Source: Leishmania donovani
Lineage: Eukaryota; Euglenozoa; Kinetoplastea; Trypanosomatida; Trypanosomatidae
Assembly: GCF_000227135.1 (NCBI RefSeq)
Contig: NC_018260.1
Coordinates: forward strand, 282,429-346,428
Direction: 5' to 3'
DNA length: 64,000 nt
Below the pieces are notes generated by a model. It saw nothing but the letters and a program-made list of their open reading frames with translations, searched no databases and was not told where the DNA came from. The first letter of the stretch is position 1. Each line of letters starts with the position of its first letter. Shown here one piece after another: positions 38,801 to 47,790 of the stretch. Position numbers and translations under genes: made by a program.

Positions 38801-39403
38801 GTCGCCAGCGCCACCAACCTTCGCACCGGTGTAGAAGGCAGCGGTTGCGTTGATGAAGGCATGTCCGCGAGCGTGCCGTTCTCCTACGCCGTATCTACTG
38901 TGGTAAACACCTCTTTGCTTCAGCCTGCCAGCGTTCTGCTGCCCTTGACGGCGGCCATCGCTGCCCATAACGGCCCCGCAAGCGGAGGCGTTGCCTCGTC
39001 GCCGCTGCAGTCTGCGCTGGGAAGTCGCGGTTGCGCGTCCGGAGACGAGCCCACCGACGGGGACGCGGACGCAGAAAGCGGACACGGTGAGGCTGCGGCT
39101 CGGCCCGCGGCGGGTGGGTCTTCGCCGAATAGCGGCGGCGCTCTTTCGTCGTTGACGGCACAGCCCCTGCCTGCGTCGACGTCGTCCTTGCCGTCGCAGG
39201 TAAGTGACATGGTTCTGAAAGTGATCGACAAGCGGTATCTGCGCGAGCTTTGCATGCTGCTCACAGCCCTTCCCTGTGCGTGGCACCAGCTGACAGTGCT
39301 GACGAGGGACGACCACATGGCGACAGACAAGTCTGTGAGCGATATGATGATGGCTCTGAAAGCAATCACGCAGGTGCTCATGGCATCGGACGACTTTCAT
39401 TAG
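35873..39403 (+). CDS. FIBP-family protein enlarged by low-complexity insertions
   Basis: A 1176-residue protein. Its ordered blocks, in order, match the pattern of FIBP (acidic-FGF intracellular-binding protein, ~360 aa in animals). Block one is near 10-40 (SIDFVAFRFFLAGYSVEEAV; FIBP has a D..VYRLWLDGYSV..A start). Block two is near 375-440 (RLQLLQMYYETDAGVFRWAF, GDKLSR). Block three is near 505-530 (HVDALRRQWENVKHVC). Block four is near 540-615 (LLTTIQQCFGLRHEQALDYA, FGFEHRLETRLFEHLHNFNE, VICSIVASLWCDCSG). Block five is near 780-815 (EFPSLMKHLLRVCVALSS), and a final helical block lies near 1105-1176. Between them are Ser/Ala/Thr/Gly/His-rich insertions (~50-330, ~450-500, ~665-775, ~830-1100) that triple the size. 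FIBP function is poorly known; links to growth control and ciliary signalling are reported in animals. The fold assignment is inference from ordered motif matches. Confidence 0.65.
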   Translation: MPVAVSMHACSAWPVSIDFVAFRFFLAGYSVEEAVEQLMALQSETPAASPRRRTSSASPSSTGSSDGGRASHAGSASSSRSATRSKARRRHRRQQRTPQQRQDSLPVMHNAQQQTEDRRLEVEDENPQEIAVATTAAALPRNTSISSSASGAPVPTTTAAPSTTTAVDNSNTKVSASSSTTVAVPASSSAFHAAPGGANTHHHRHRHHHQRLDKSPGGSGCKKSCHSAPHSSRSRTATQSSKTAARTSFALPPTLNNEYSDALPLSVDLSNFRRFSDDATVADTPAAAASDTGGGSGARAGGASSSHHLHHVNFGDMKASPSLQQRREKHRKDSAERHCFFLSKSYIKFQRQLQEFEAIGGVGVVSSSLQSRYLFEEVTEQYQVFRELSREEQLGSPYAFLSNYYIPIPVTTRLQLLQMYYETDAGVFRWAFGDKLSRFDLPAALSAAREENVSGTLSAGFGSVAGLGSGGGSSSGAADGGVTAASFWTSRWKGSPGKLAAMDAATVTRLSEQHVDALRRQWENVKHVCVTVAALYRGKGGMCVPLDMPLLTTIQQCFGLRHEQALDYATAAFGFEHRLETRLFEHLHNFNEYGVICSIVASLWCDCSGYFLSGSFRDGCRRLGRLLDEYRILSELHLIVFGEAMRPRWQVQLDEVQRVITTSSHVDKNAMASATAAVSATSPVTPSVSGGGGGIATPTTMSAGMLPSFSSGAAGVGSNHFGSPLCGNGHPGGATGGAAADAGNASAYTSPVFPTTGGAFSANNVHSPLSGNGQYSRPFLMEFPSLMKHLLRVCVALSSNGGVNDGLDIFFTRIYSYLELLSSRTAPAIVSRVMNAAASGGSTMTGAAAAVGTGGLASPLSGQLGGSVGGGGAVPGIGASVAPSGRPPLPPYGERAQSDGDLSRTTANSGSAMAPAAASTPPPQGLSSSLAPLTRGGTNLGRPLRSGLTRVSSSGLLPRQAPGRGGGNAVAMSLLTVASATNLRTGVEGSGCVDEGMSASVPFSYAVSTVVNTSLLQPASVLLPLTAAIAAHNGPASGGVASSPLQSALGSRGCASGDEPTDGDADAESGHGEAAARPAAGGSSPNSGGALSSLTAQPLPASTSSLPSQVSDMVLKVIDKRYLRELCMLLTALPCAWHQLTVLTRDDHMATDKSVSDMMMALKAITQVLMASDDFH

Positions 39404-40101
39404 GCGCGCTCTCCAACTCCGTTATCATGCGTGTGTGTGTGTGTGTGTGTCTGCCTGCGTGTCGATGACGGTGCTGCTTAGATCTCTGTCCGCCGCACGA
39501 GAGAGACGTATTATGGAGCTCCGATCGCACGCACAAGAAGGCGCAAGAGAGGCACACGCATGCGCGCACATGCGTAGTGAGGCCCATGCCGAAAGCCTTC
39601 TCCCCCATCCTTCGAGACGAATACAACAGAAAAGCGAAATCGAGCCGAAGCACCCGGGGAGGAGGTGGGGGGCGCGTTGTGCTTTTTCCTCTTCCCTTCT
39701 TGAGTCCTTGGCATAGCACAGCCCTCTATAGTGCGGAATGGCGTGGTATTGTAATTCACAGCACCACAGCGTGGCGGTCTTGCGAGTGGGGTCGTTTGAT
39801 TTCGCTCCCACTGCTCGCCTCTCCTCTCCGCATCGTTTTCCTTTCTGTCTTTGCGCGTCGCTGCGCAGAGCAACGAACGGCCTCCTGCTGACTTGTGGGT
39901 GCGTGGTGCCTGCGCGCTCTTCTCCGTCCCCTGTTCCTCTGCCGCACAACTTCTCCCCCTCCCCTCCCCACCTCACATCACACCAGCACAGCCACATGCA
40001 TAAGTAGTCGCACAAGCGCACATACTCGCACCGCTCTGTTGCCTTTTTGTTGTTGTTGCGCTGCCGCGGCGCTTCCCTCCTCCCACATCGTACCATTGCA
40101 G
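39404..40101. other. intergenic region
   Basis: About 0.7 kb with a TG repeat near 39430-39450 and two pyrimidine tracts with AGs at 39867-39868 and 40100-40101. No gene. Confidence 0.6.
40042..40101 (+). promoter_or_regulatory. pyrimidine tract and AG abutting the WD40 gene's start codon
   Basis: The tract ends TACCATTGCAG with AG at 40100-40101, immediately followed by ATG at 40102. Splicing here would leave the spliced leader alone as 5' UTR. An upstream alternative with a normal UTR is the AG at 39867-39868. Confidence 0.45.
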
Positions 40102-43100
40102 ATGAGGGCTGGTGCGTCTGGCCAACCACGAGGAGCGAGCCGTATGAAACCATTCTGCAGCAAAAGAAGGCGCTTGGGGACTGTGCGCGATGGCGCGGGC
40201 GCTAGTCGCTCACAGGATGCATCGCTGGGTCACTGGATCGACAGCGATGCCCTGCCCTCGAACCCGTCGCGGATCTCTTCGTCGGCCGCGACAGATAAGC
40301 ACCCTTCATCGCCACCGAGCGCTTTGGCAGCGACGACGATAGTGGCTGCAACCGCTATGTCCAGAAACACCGCCCGCTGCGCCGCGACACGCGTAGAAAA
40401 CCTGCATCAGTGGATCTTGGCCATCAAGCAGCCATCTCTGCCTACCGCAGTCTCCGCAGCTCCTACTCTTTCGGACACAGCGCAGGAGCGCGGGGTGCGC
40501 AGCGTGCGCTCCGACAGCGCCACGATGGACGGTAGTAGGCGCCACAGCTCCGCATCAGTCGTGGTGCGCCTTCCCCTGGAAGAGCGAATTGGTCTGCCCG
40601 AGTTGAAGAGCATCATGCGCGCTTTCCAAGTGCCCCCGCTCGGGGCAGATGGCCAACTGCTGGAAGCGCCATCAAGCGAGAGCCCAGGCAGCGGAACCGC
40701 TGACGGTGTTGTAGCGCCACTGAAGACGCATCGCTCGGCAAATGAGCTGTCCGCCATCGTGGCTGACCTCCACCGAAAACCCCATTCAGCGCATCCGCCC
40801 GACCAGAATAGCACAGGTGACCCCACTGGCGCGCATTCACCCGCAGAGGGTAAGCAACAGATGCACCTGCATGCTCCTGCTCCTGCGCTTTCCTCATCGA
40901 GGTTAGCCTTGCGGAGCTTGTCTCAGGAGGAGTTCGTCCACGCCATCCAGAGCGCAGTGCCGTCTGCTACTCTGCCCGAGATCCAGGCGCTGCTCAGCAA
41001 GACAATCTCCGAGACGCAGGACACCGTCTCCTGGAATGAACTGACCGCGTTTCTGGTGACACGCTCGCGACAGAAGGCCGACCTCGCCCTCGAGAATCAG
41101 CGCTTCGTCCTTGGCGGCCCGCCACGTGGGATGCGCTTCGACGACCAGCACAGCAGCTCCATCACATGCGTCGCGGTGGAGCCGGTGCGCCGCCTTCTCG
41201 TGACGGGCTGCAGCGAGGGCTCTGTGCGGGCCTGGAGCAGCGGCAATGACCTTGCCTACCGAGGCCTACTGCTGCAGGTGGATAAGTGGATTGTAGGGCT
41301 GCACTGGGGGTGCAACAAGCGTGTTCTCTACGTCGTCACCATGGATCGCTGGGTTTATATCCTGGACGGGACCACGTACGAGGTGCTCCGCGTCTACCAC
41401 GGCCGCGGCATCACTCAGTCCTCGGTCAGCATGACGTACGCTAACGAGACGATCGACACTGTGCACGTGGGCGGGGTTGCGCTATCGAAACTCACCGCAT
41501 CCAGTGCTCGCAGCTACGGAAGCGCGCGCCTCATCCCACATGGCATCGGCTCCCCGGGTAAATCGAGGACGCCGCCGTCATCGCGTCCCCTCACTAGCCG
41601 CGCCGGCTCGCGGGAGTCGCATGAAGAGCGCACTCGACGTCTGCTCTTCTCTGTCATGCACCTGTGCCGCGCCGTGCGTCCCGCGCGCAAAGAGACGGAT
41701 GCCGCCGAGCACCCGCGCCGCAACTGGTCAACACAGACTGGGGATGCCACCGCGGCAGCAGGTGCGAGCGCGTCACCGGCGTCCCCGTCGTGCACAGAGG
41801 TGTCATCTCCTTTGCCTACATCCATCCTGACGACGATGTACTCGCTCACAACCGCCGACGCAGCTGAGGTGCTGCACCAGAACAACACTCCGCTAACCGG
41901 GGCTGGCAGAGGTCCTTATGTTCACCAGCAACTAGACGAGTGCGTTCTCACTGCCTTGATCGACCCTGTGACGGCGACGGCGTTTCACGAATCTGCTTTC
42001 CAAGAGGATGTGCTGCTGCTGGGCACGAGCGCGGGCGACGTCTTTCTCTTTCAGCTTGCGCAGCATCACCACCTCAACACAAATCGGGTGCTCGTGGCGC
42101 GGCACGTCTTCCGCCGGCTGCACCGCGGCCGCGTCACAAAACTGGATCTTCTGTTGCCTCTGCACGCGCTAGTCAGCTCTGGCGATGACGGACACGTCCG
42201 CGTCATGTCCCTCGTAACTGGGGAGCCACTTCGGTCCTTCTATGCGGCTGACCTCCCCGAGCAGCATGCGAGCGTAACCGACTTTGACTTGCACCCGCAG
42301 CTGAAGATGTTGCTGACTGTCGGCCCAGAGCGGCGTGCGCTCGTCTGGGAATGGACTCAGCCCTCTCCCATCGCACTACTCGACCCGGCCAACAGCCCAT
42401 GCTGCGGCGGCGCCTTCATCGGTGACCGAGTGCTGACGATTAGCCGCGATGGGGTGCTGCACGTGTACGACTGCAAAGGGTTTCACCTCCAGCAGGAAGT
42501 CTCCTTGGCCACGGCGGGCTCCCTCGATCGCTTCGGCAGCGCCGTCGGGGCCACCCACTCCGCCATCTCGCAGGTGCACGTGGACGAGGCGCAGCAGAGG
42601 GTTCTGTGTTTTGGGCACTTCCCGTTTTCCCTGCGCGTGAAGTGGCAGGTCTCCTCTGGCTTTCCGGAGCGCTACCGAGGCCACCACGTGCCGATTCTCA
42701 CGACGCTGTCTTCGCGTCCCTTTCGGCAGGTGGTGACGGTGGGCACAGACGGTGTCGTCATGACGTGGACGCCGCGGACAGGGGCGAACGAGTTTTCGTT
42801 TCCACTCTCGAACTTCTCGAACATGGCAACAGCTTCAGTCCCGCTTCGACCGACGGCTGTCTCCATGGACCTCTTGCAGCGCCGCCTACTCACGGGCTTT
42901 GCCGGCGGCATCATGGTTGTATGGAACATCCTGAACGGCCAAGTGGAGCGCGTCTTGACAGCTGCCGCGGCAGCTGCGTTACCGTCGCCTTCGTCCTCGC
43001 CGGCGGCTTCGAATGGCACAGCGAGGAAGAGAGTGAAGCCAATGTCCGGCCGTGGTAGATCTGCCGCCACCGCCTCTGTGGAGAGACCTGCGGCCACAGC

Positions 43101-45324
43101 GACAGCGGTGGCGTTGACTTCACCGAGCCGTGACGTCACCGCCGTCGGCTCGTTTCTGCGGCACCGCTCCGTTTCGTACATCTTCGTCCTCGCCTCGCGC
43201 GTGTACGTGGACGCGGCGGTGGAAAGCTCTGGCGCCGCAGAGCGGTGCAGCAGCCCTCAACTCGGCGAGTACTCTACCACTCCGGCGTCATCATGGACGG
43301 TGCCGGGTGCATTTGGCGATGTGGCAACGATAGTGCAGCTAGGGATGCAGCTTGTCGGGTGCGCAACCGCCTCTGGAGCAGTTCTCGTGTACAACGTGCT
43401 CTTCGATCGGCAGGAGGGTGCGCCGCTGTGGGTGCAAGAGTCTCTGCTATCCCCGACTTGGGTCACCGGCGGCATTCTCTCTCCGACGTCAACGGTGAAC
43501 GCCGCATGCGATTTCGCCAGCGTTGAAGGTTCGAGTACATTACTGTGGAGAAACGGCACCGTGTCGGCTGCCGGCCAGCGGATGAGCGGCAGCGGCGTGC
43601 TTGCCGGAACGCAAAGCCAGCGCGCCGTCCCTGGCGCCGCCCCGCTCTTCCTCGGGTCCCTTGCGAACCGATCGGGGGCTGCGGGGGCAGCCCAGGCTGC
43701 CGGTGCTGACCCGGTGGCCACGGCGGCAGCGACGACAGGCGCAGTTGTCTCGCGCGTAAGTTGCCTCATGACGCTGCCGGCTGTTCACCCGCGGCTGCTG
43801 TTCGTGGGACAGGAGGACGGCACCGTGTCGTTCTGGCACACGCTGCGTCGCGTTTGCCTGGGTGCCGTGAGTTTGACAACTGCGGCTGGTGTCGAGGATG
43901 GGAGGCAAGGGGAGAGCACGGAGTGGGGTGGAGGCGAGGCGGTGGTGGACATGGACATGGAGGAGACAGATGGGCAAACGCTCGTGTTCGGTGACGGTGA
44001 GGGCAAGGTTCACGTATGCCGTTTGAAGTGGAAGATGCTGGCGGACTCGCACGAGCAGACGGCTGCTCTCGCGATGCCTAATCTGGCCTTGTACTGCCGG
44101 ACGCCAACGCCAACGAAGGGGCAACTTCCCGCGGTTGCAGCGTCGGCGGCGAGCTCGGCAGAGGATGCGACGGCTTCCGAGCGGGCGCTGCCGGTACTGC
44201 AGGAACTGGAGCGCGTGCACGTGTTTTCAAGTGGGCTCAAGCTGTCTGGCATTCGTCTTGTCCTCGCCGACGAGGAGACCGCGGCCGTCCGTACCGCCGT
44301 ACCGCTGCCCAAGGCGAAGGCAGGCGCCGAAGATGTTGGTATCGCACCGGAAGAGGGCGGGGGCAGAGACGCCCTCAGCTCCTCGCTGGGGACGCACAAG
44401 GATACCGACAGGCCTCGCCTGCTCATCATCTGCACTGGCATCGACCACTTCGTGCGTGTCTTCACCTTGGCAGGCGTCCCCATTGGAGAACTCGGCATGG
44501 ACGAGTGGGACACTGCGCGGCCGTCGACCTTCCGCTTCATGGGCGAGCCGACCGTGCCGCCTGCCGTCCTGCTGCCGTGCTCGCTTGCGGGCAACTTCAC
44601 GTGGCAGCAAGACGGACACGACAAGATCAAGAGGAGCAGCTGCTACCACGATTACTTGGCCGACCTGTACGCGACGCACCATGCACAACCTGCGATGCTG
44701 GACGGGCCCCCCAAGGGGCTTGCATGCAGTGGCAACGTGCCGCCGGGCGGCACCGCAGCGTTACGGCGAACGATGGGTGGAACCGTCTACCTTGGCTGTC
44801 CCGACAGCACCCCGTCACGCGCCGCCGTCAGGGCGTCGTTGGTGGACCGTCCGTCACCTGCTATCGACGCCCCGCACTTGGTGGATAGGGTCAGGAGCGC
44901 CGCGGGAGTGGACAAGCGGCAGAGCCACGGAAACTCAAAAGCGGTCGCTTTCACGAAGAGCGTCGAAACGGGCACGACGGCTGCACCCGAACTCTTCTCC
45001 GAGGACGGTGGCAGCCTGCTCCCGTCTCACCTGAGCCCCGGCCAACGGCGCCCCGCCAACCAAGGCTTCCACGCGCGCCTCCGGCAAAGCACGCGGCACT
45101 TGTGCGAGAAAGATCGACTCTTTCACGGGGTGCTAAAGCACTCGTATGTACGTCAGCTCCAAAACCTCCACCGCCAGGGGCACGCATCGTCGTTGTTGTC
45201 GTTCCAACAGCCGCCGGCAGCGCTACCCGAACTGCCTACCATCCTGCCCAGCACCTCTGCGACACCATCTGCTGCAGCCAGCGAGCACAGCGAAACCGCT
45301 GGACAAAGCCAGGCTGCAAAGTAG
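40102..45324 (+). CDS. EF-hand-like plus WD40-repeat protein, candidate flagellar protein (WDR49/EFCAB8-like)
   Basis: A 1740-residue protein. Residues ~1-150 are basic and Ser/Ala-rich. Residues ~155-335 hold helix-loop-helix segments typical of EF-hands that have mostly lost Ca ligands (ERIGLPELKSIMRAFQVPP, LSQEEFVHAIQSAVPSATLP, SWNELTAFLVTRSRQKADL). From ~350 to ~1330 run many WD40 strands: SITCVAVEPVRRLLVTGCSE, VVTMDRWVYILDG, LVSSGDDGHVRVMSLVTGEP, LLTVGPERRALVWEWTQ, VVTVGTDGVVMTWTP, LLTGFAGGIMVVWNILNGQ, LLFVGQEDGTVSFWHTLRR, LVFGDGEGKVHVCRLKWKM. This is enough for two propellers. The tail (~1400-1740) is hydrophilic with IKRSSCYHDYLADLYATHHA. EF-hand plus WD40 arrays are typical of cilia proteins such as WDR49 and EFCAB8, so an axonemal role is inferred. 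The ATG at 40102 or the in-frame ATG at 40144 may be the start. Confidence 0.8.
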   Translation: MRAGASGQPRGASRMKPFCSKRRRLGTVRDGAGASRSQDASLGHWIDSDALPSNPSRISSSAATDKHPSSPPSALAATTIVAATAMSRNTARCAATRVENLHQWILAIKQPSLPTAVSAAPTLSDTAQERGVRSVRSDSATMDGSRRHSSASVVVRLPLEERIGLPELKSIMRAFQVPPLGADGQLLEAPSSESPGSGTADGVVAPLKTHRSANELSAIVADLHRKPHSAHPPDQNSTGDPTGAHSPAEGKQQMHLHAPAPALSSSRLALRSLSQEEFVHAIQSAVPSATLPEIQALLSKTISETQDTVSWNELTAFLVTRSRQKADLALENQRFVLGGPPRGMRFDDQHSSSITCVAVEPVRRLLVTGCSEGSVRAWSSGNDLAYRGLLLQVDKWIVGLHWGCNKRVLYVVTMDRWVYILDGTTYEVLRVYHGRGITQSSVSMTYANETIDTVHVGGVALSKLTASSARSYGSARLIPHGIGSPGKSRTPPSSRPLTSRAGSRESHEERTRRLLFSVMHLCRAVRPARKETDAAEHPRRNWSTQTGDATAAAGASASPASPSCTEVSSPLPTSILTTMYSLTTADAAEVLHQNNTPLTGAGRGPYVHQQLDECVLTALIDPVTATAFHESAFQEDVLLLGTSAGDVFLFQLAQHHHLNTNRVLVARHVFRRLHRGRVTKLDLLLPLHALVSSGDDGHVRVMSLVTGEPLRSFYAADLPEQHASVTDFDLHPQLKMLLTVGPERRALVWEWTQPSPIALLDPANSPCCGGAFIGDRVLTISRDGVLHVYDCKGFHLQQEVSLATAGSLDRFGSAVGATHSAISQVHVDEAQQRVLCFGHFPFSLRVKWQVSSGFPERYRGHHVPILTTLSSRPFRQVVTVGTDGVVMTWTPRTGANEFSFPLSNFSNMATASVPLRPTAVSMDLLQRRLLTGFAGGIMVVWNILNGQVERVLTAAAAAALPSPSSSPAASNGTARKRVKPMSGRGRSAATASVERPAATATAVALTSPSRDVTAVGSFLRHRSVSYIFVLASRVYVDAAVESSGAAERCSSPQLGEYSTTPASSWTVPGAFGDVATIVQLGMQLVGCATASGAVLVYNVLFDRQEGAPLWVQESLLSPTWVTGGILSPTSTVNAACDFASVEGSSTLLWRNGTVSAAGQRMSGSGVLAGTQSQRAVPGAAPLFLGSLANRSGAAGAAQAAGADPVATAAATTGAVVSRVSCLMTLPAVHPRLLFVGQEDGTVSFWHTLRRVCLGAVSLTTAAGVEDGRQGESTEWGGGEAVVDMDMEETDGQTLVFGDGEGKVHVCRLKWKMLADSHEQTAALAMPNLALYCRTPTPTKGQLPAVAASAASSAEDATASERALPVLQELERVHVFSSGLKLSGIRLVLADEETAAVRTAVPLPKAKAGAEDVGIAPEEGGGRDALSSSLGTHKDTDRPRLLIICTGIDHFVRVFTLAGVPIGELGMDEWDTARPSTFRFMGEPTVPPAVLLPCSLAGNFTWQQDGHDKIKRSSCYHDYLADLYATHHAQPAMLDGPPKGLACSGNVPPGGTAALRRTMGGTVYLGCPDSTPSRAAVRASLVDRPSPAIDAPHLVDRVRSAAGVDKRQSHGNSKAVAFTKSVETGTTAAPELFSEDGGSLLPSHLSPGQRRPANQGFHARLRQSTRHLCEKDRLFHGVLKHSYVRQLQNLHRQGHASSLLSFQQPPAALPELPTILPSTSATPSAAASEHSETAGQSQAAK

Positions 45325-45550
45325 CTTCGCGGGTCGTTGGAGCATGCCGCCGACACCTCTGCAAACTTTCCAGATGGACCGCGTGAGCCTTACCCCGTTT
45401 TTGTCGCGCTGCGCCGCAGCAGCGCTTGCACGGTGTCTGTCAAACGGCGCGAAAGCGTCCATGACGCGCCGCCATCCCAGCGTGGCCTTCACGGATGCGC
45501 CTCACAGCGCCGATGGAAGCCTGCGGAATCGCTCGCGGTAGTCGTGCTGC
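45325..45550. other. 3' flank of the WD40 gene
   Basis: Non-coding or decayed; the frame that is read through the possible broken gene downstream is also open here (45374-45541) but ends in TAG. Confidence 0.4.
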
Positions 45551-46233
45551 ATGGTTGCGGCACCGTTTGAGATGAGCATTTTGGCGCAGCTCAACCTGTA
45601 CGTGACTGAGACACCGCTTCTCCATCCGCCGTCTCCCGTGGGAATCGTCGCTGGGAAAGGCGGCCATAGTTGGGGAGGCGATCGTCGCCGCTGACCGTTG
45701 TGCATTCAAACGAGCAGGCGACACGTGCCGGCACGCACAGTCCCTCCAACCTCGCACGTGTTCTCCACATCTGTGGCAATAATAATCACGGCGATGGCGC
45801 GTCGCGGCGACAGTCCGGCTTTGAGTGAGCGAGCCCCCGCTAACGCCGCGCTGTGTGACGTGCTGATCAAGGCAGCAGGACCGCTGTCCGCAGCTGCCCT
45901 CCAAAAGCGAAGCAGAGTCGTATTCGAGCAGCAGGGATTCACATACAGTCTTTCTTATCTGTCTCTCGAGCGGGGGGGGGTCTCATCGTGAGCACCCGTG
46001 CGGCGGCGGGGTGGGAGCTGAAAAAACTCTCCCAAGGGGTTCCTGGGAAAAGTGACGTTACGGGCGTGCACGGCGCCAGTGAGGGAGCCGTCAACTCCAT
46101 CCTTGGAATGCTAACAGGGGCAGCACTCGAGCATGATGCTACCGACACGCACTCGGCGGTGAGACTGAGGTCGCAGCGGCGAGGGGGAGGGCGTGTGTGT
46201 GCTGTGTGGTGTGTTGTAAAGCAGAAGACATAG
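45551..46233 (+). pseudogene. possible broken small gene (stop at 45692-45694, frameshift in a G-run near 45972-45980)
   Basis: Two successive stretches are open in one frame: ATG 45551 to TGA 45692-45694, then 45695-45991 with ATG 45794. The second stretch has coding-like composition (DVLIKAAGPLSAAALQKRSR, VVFEQQGFTYSLSYLSLERG). At a run of nine G (45972-45980) the frame runs into a stop, while the next frame continues openly to a TAG at 46231-46233 (AAGWELKKLSQGVPGKSD, EGAVNSILGMLTGAALEHD). One extra G would join the halves into about 146 residues from ATG 45794. Either a homopolymer sequencing error splits a real small gene, or this is a decaying gene. I do not recognise the product, and chance openness in GC-rich DNA cannot be excluded. 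Confidence 0.35.
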
Positions 46234-47107
46234 CCGGAGCACTCCGCAGCACTGCGCAGCACTGCGCGATATGGAACGGGCGCTGGAGTGTGTGTGTGTG
46301 TACCTGTGCATCCCTCCAGACAGATGGGTCCACCGTGCAGTGTTTCTCATAACTCTTCTCCTGCTACTGCTCGAATACCGTTCTGGGAACGTTTCTCTCT
46401 TTTTATGTGTGTGTAGTCCCCGCGTTGCTTACGGCACACACATACACATACCAACACCCCTCTTCTTCTGCCTGTGACTCCTCTCGTGGCGCTCTCCTCT
46501 ACCGCGGCCTCCCTCCCAACAACGCCATGTCAGGGCTCCTTTCTCTGTCCCTGGTGAGAGGGGAGGGCAGATGATACGTTTGCTCTTCGGCGAGGCTCCT
46601 GCCCTTCTTTCGGGGCTGCCGTGCTAGTGCGTATCTGTGTGTGTGTGTGTGTCCCGGAATCCTTTGCCTCCGCTTTCAAAAAAGGCAACGGAAAAGCGTT
46701 ATATCTAGGCATAACTCTCTCTATATATGTATACATGCATATCTAGTCCCATAAATCATCACGATGTACTCTCCTCCCCGATCTTTCCGTCTTCTCTCCC
46801 TCGACGCAGTTGACGTCACTTCGCGTCTATGTCTATTCGTTTTTTTTTTTGCTGTCGTTTGCAGAAACGTGCAACTTTTTTGTGCCTCTCCGCTCGAACT
46901 CTCTGTGCCTGTACAGCTTGTATGTACGTGTGTGTATATTTGTGTGCATGTGCGTATGTATGTGTGTGTGTGCTTGTGTTCAGATCTCAACGCTCCCCTC
47001 CCTCTGTCCTATCGTCATGTTTACTCTCTCTTTGCCAGCTCGCTCGTTCTCGTATGCATCTTTTTTTTTTCTTGTGTCTGTACCGACACAGCGACCCCGG
47101 TGACAGG
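46234..47107. other. intergenic region
   Basis: TG and CA repeats (near 46288-46302, 46636-46652), T-runs (46840-46850, 47062-47071) and CT-rich DNA; no gene seen. Confidence 0.6.
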
Positions 47108-47790
47108 AGGGGGCGCACCTCAGTGCGTGGCATCTCCGGGCCCAGCGCACCTTCCCCCCCCCCACTCTCTCGGTCGGAGGAAGTCATGCACTATCCCCTC
47201 CCCTATCCCCTGCCAAATGCCGAGCCACCTCTGGCGCTNNNNNNNNNNNNNNNNNNNNNNNNNNNNNNNNNNNNNNNNNNNNNNNNNNNNNNNNNNNNNN
47301 NNNNNNNNNNNNNNNNNNNNNNNNNNNNNNNNNNNNNGCGGACCGCCAGGCCCTGGGCGGCGTGGCGTCCGGGTGATCTGCAGCCGCGAACGCGGGTGTG
47401 CACTCTCCACATGATGGGCAGAGTGTCCGCGTGACTCGAACGCATCCCACCCATCCCCCTCTCCCCGCCCCCGGCCCTCGCACGGCCCACTGGTGTGGGG
47501 AGGCCTGAGCCGCCCCGAGGAGAGGGGGTGGGGGTAGGCTGCACCAGGGGGTGGCAGCCGGCACAGCGGGGGAGCGGCTGTGAGGCGACCTGCGAGGCGG
47601 TGGGTGAGCGGGTAGAGCTGGAGGGCGGGGGCCGTGCCCCATATGACCGAGCCGGCGCATCTGGTGCGATGCGTGCGTGTCTGTGGCATGCGCTGCACCA
47701 CGCTGGGGGGGGGGCCTGTGGCAGGGTAGGGATGGAGCTGGCGTTGAGTTCCTGCTGTATAACAGGATGGGCACATTAAACGAGAAAATG
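47108..47790 (+). mobile_element. SIDER2 retroposon copy E (internal assembly gap)
   Basis: Has the 5' signature GGGGGCGCACCTCAGTGCGT, the C-run and CCCCTATCCCCTGCC block, then N (47239-47337), then the body from GCGGACCGCCAGGCCCTGGG to GGCGTTGAGTTCCTGCTGTA and a diverged A-rich end (ACGAGAAAATG). The 3' end differs from the other copies, while the body is near-identical. Comparison with copy B shows only about 26 bases are really missing in the gap. Confidence 0.87.
47239..47337. other. assembly gap (99 N; true gap about 26 bases)
   Basis: The flanks fall on GGCGCT and GCGGACC of the element, which are 26 bases apart in copy B. The N count is therefore a placeholder. Confidence 0.95.
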
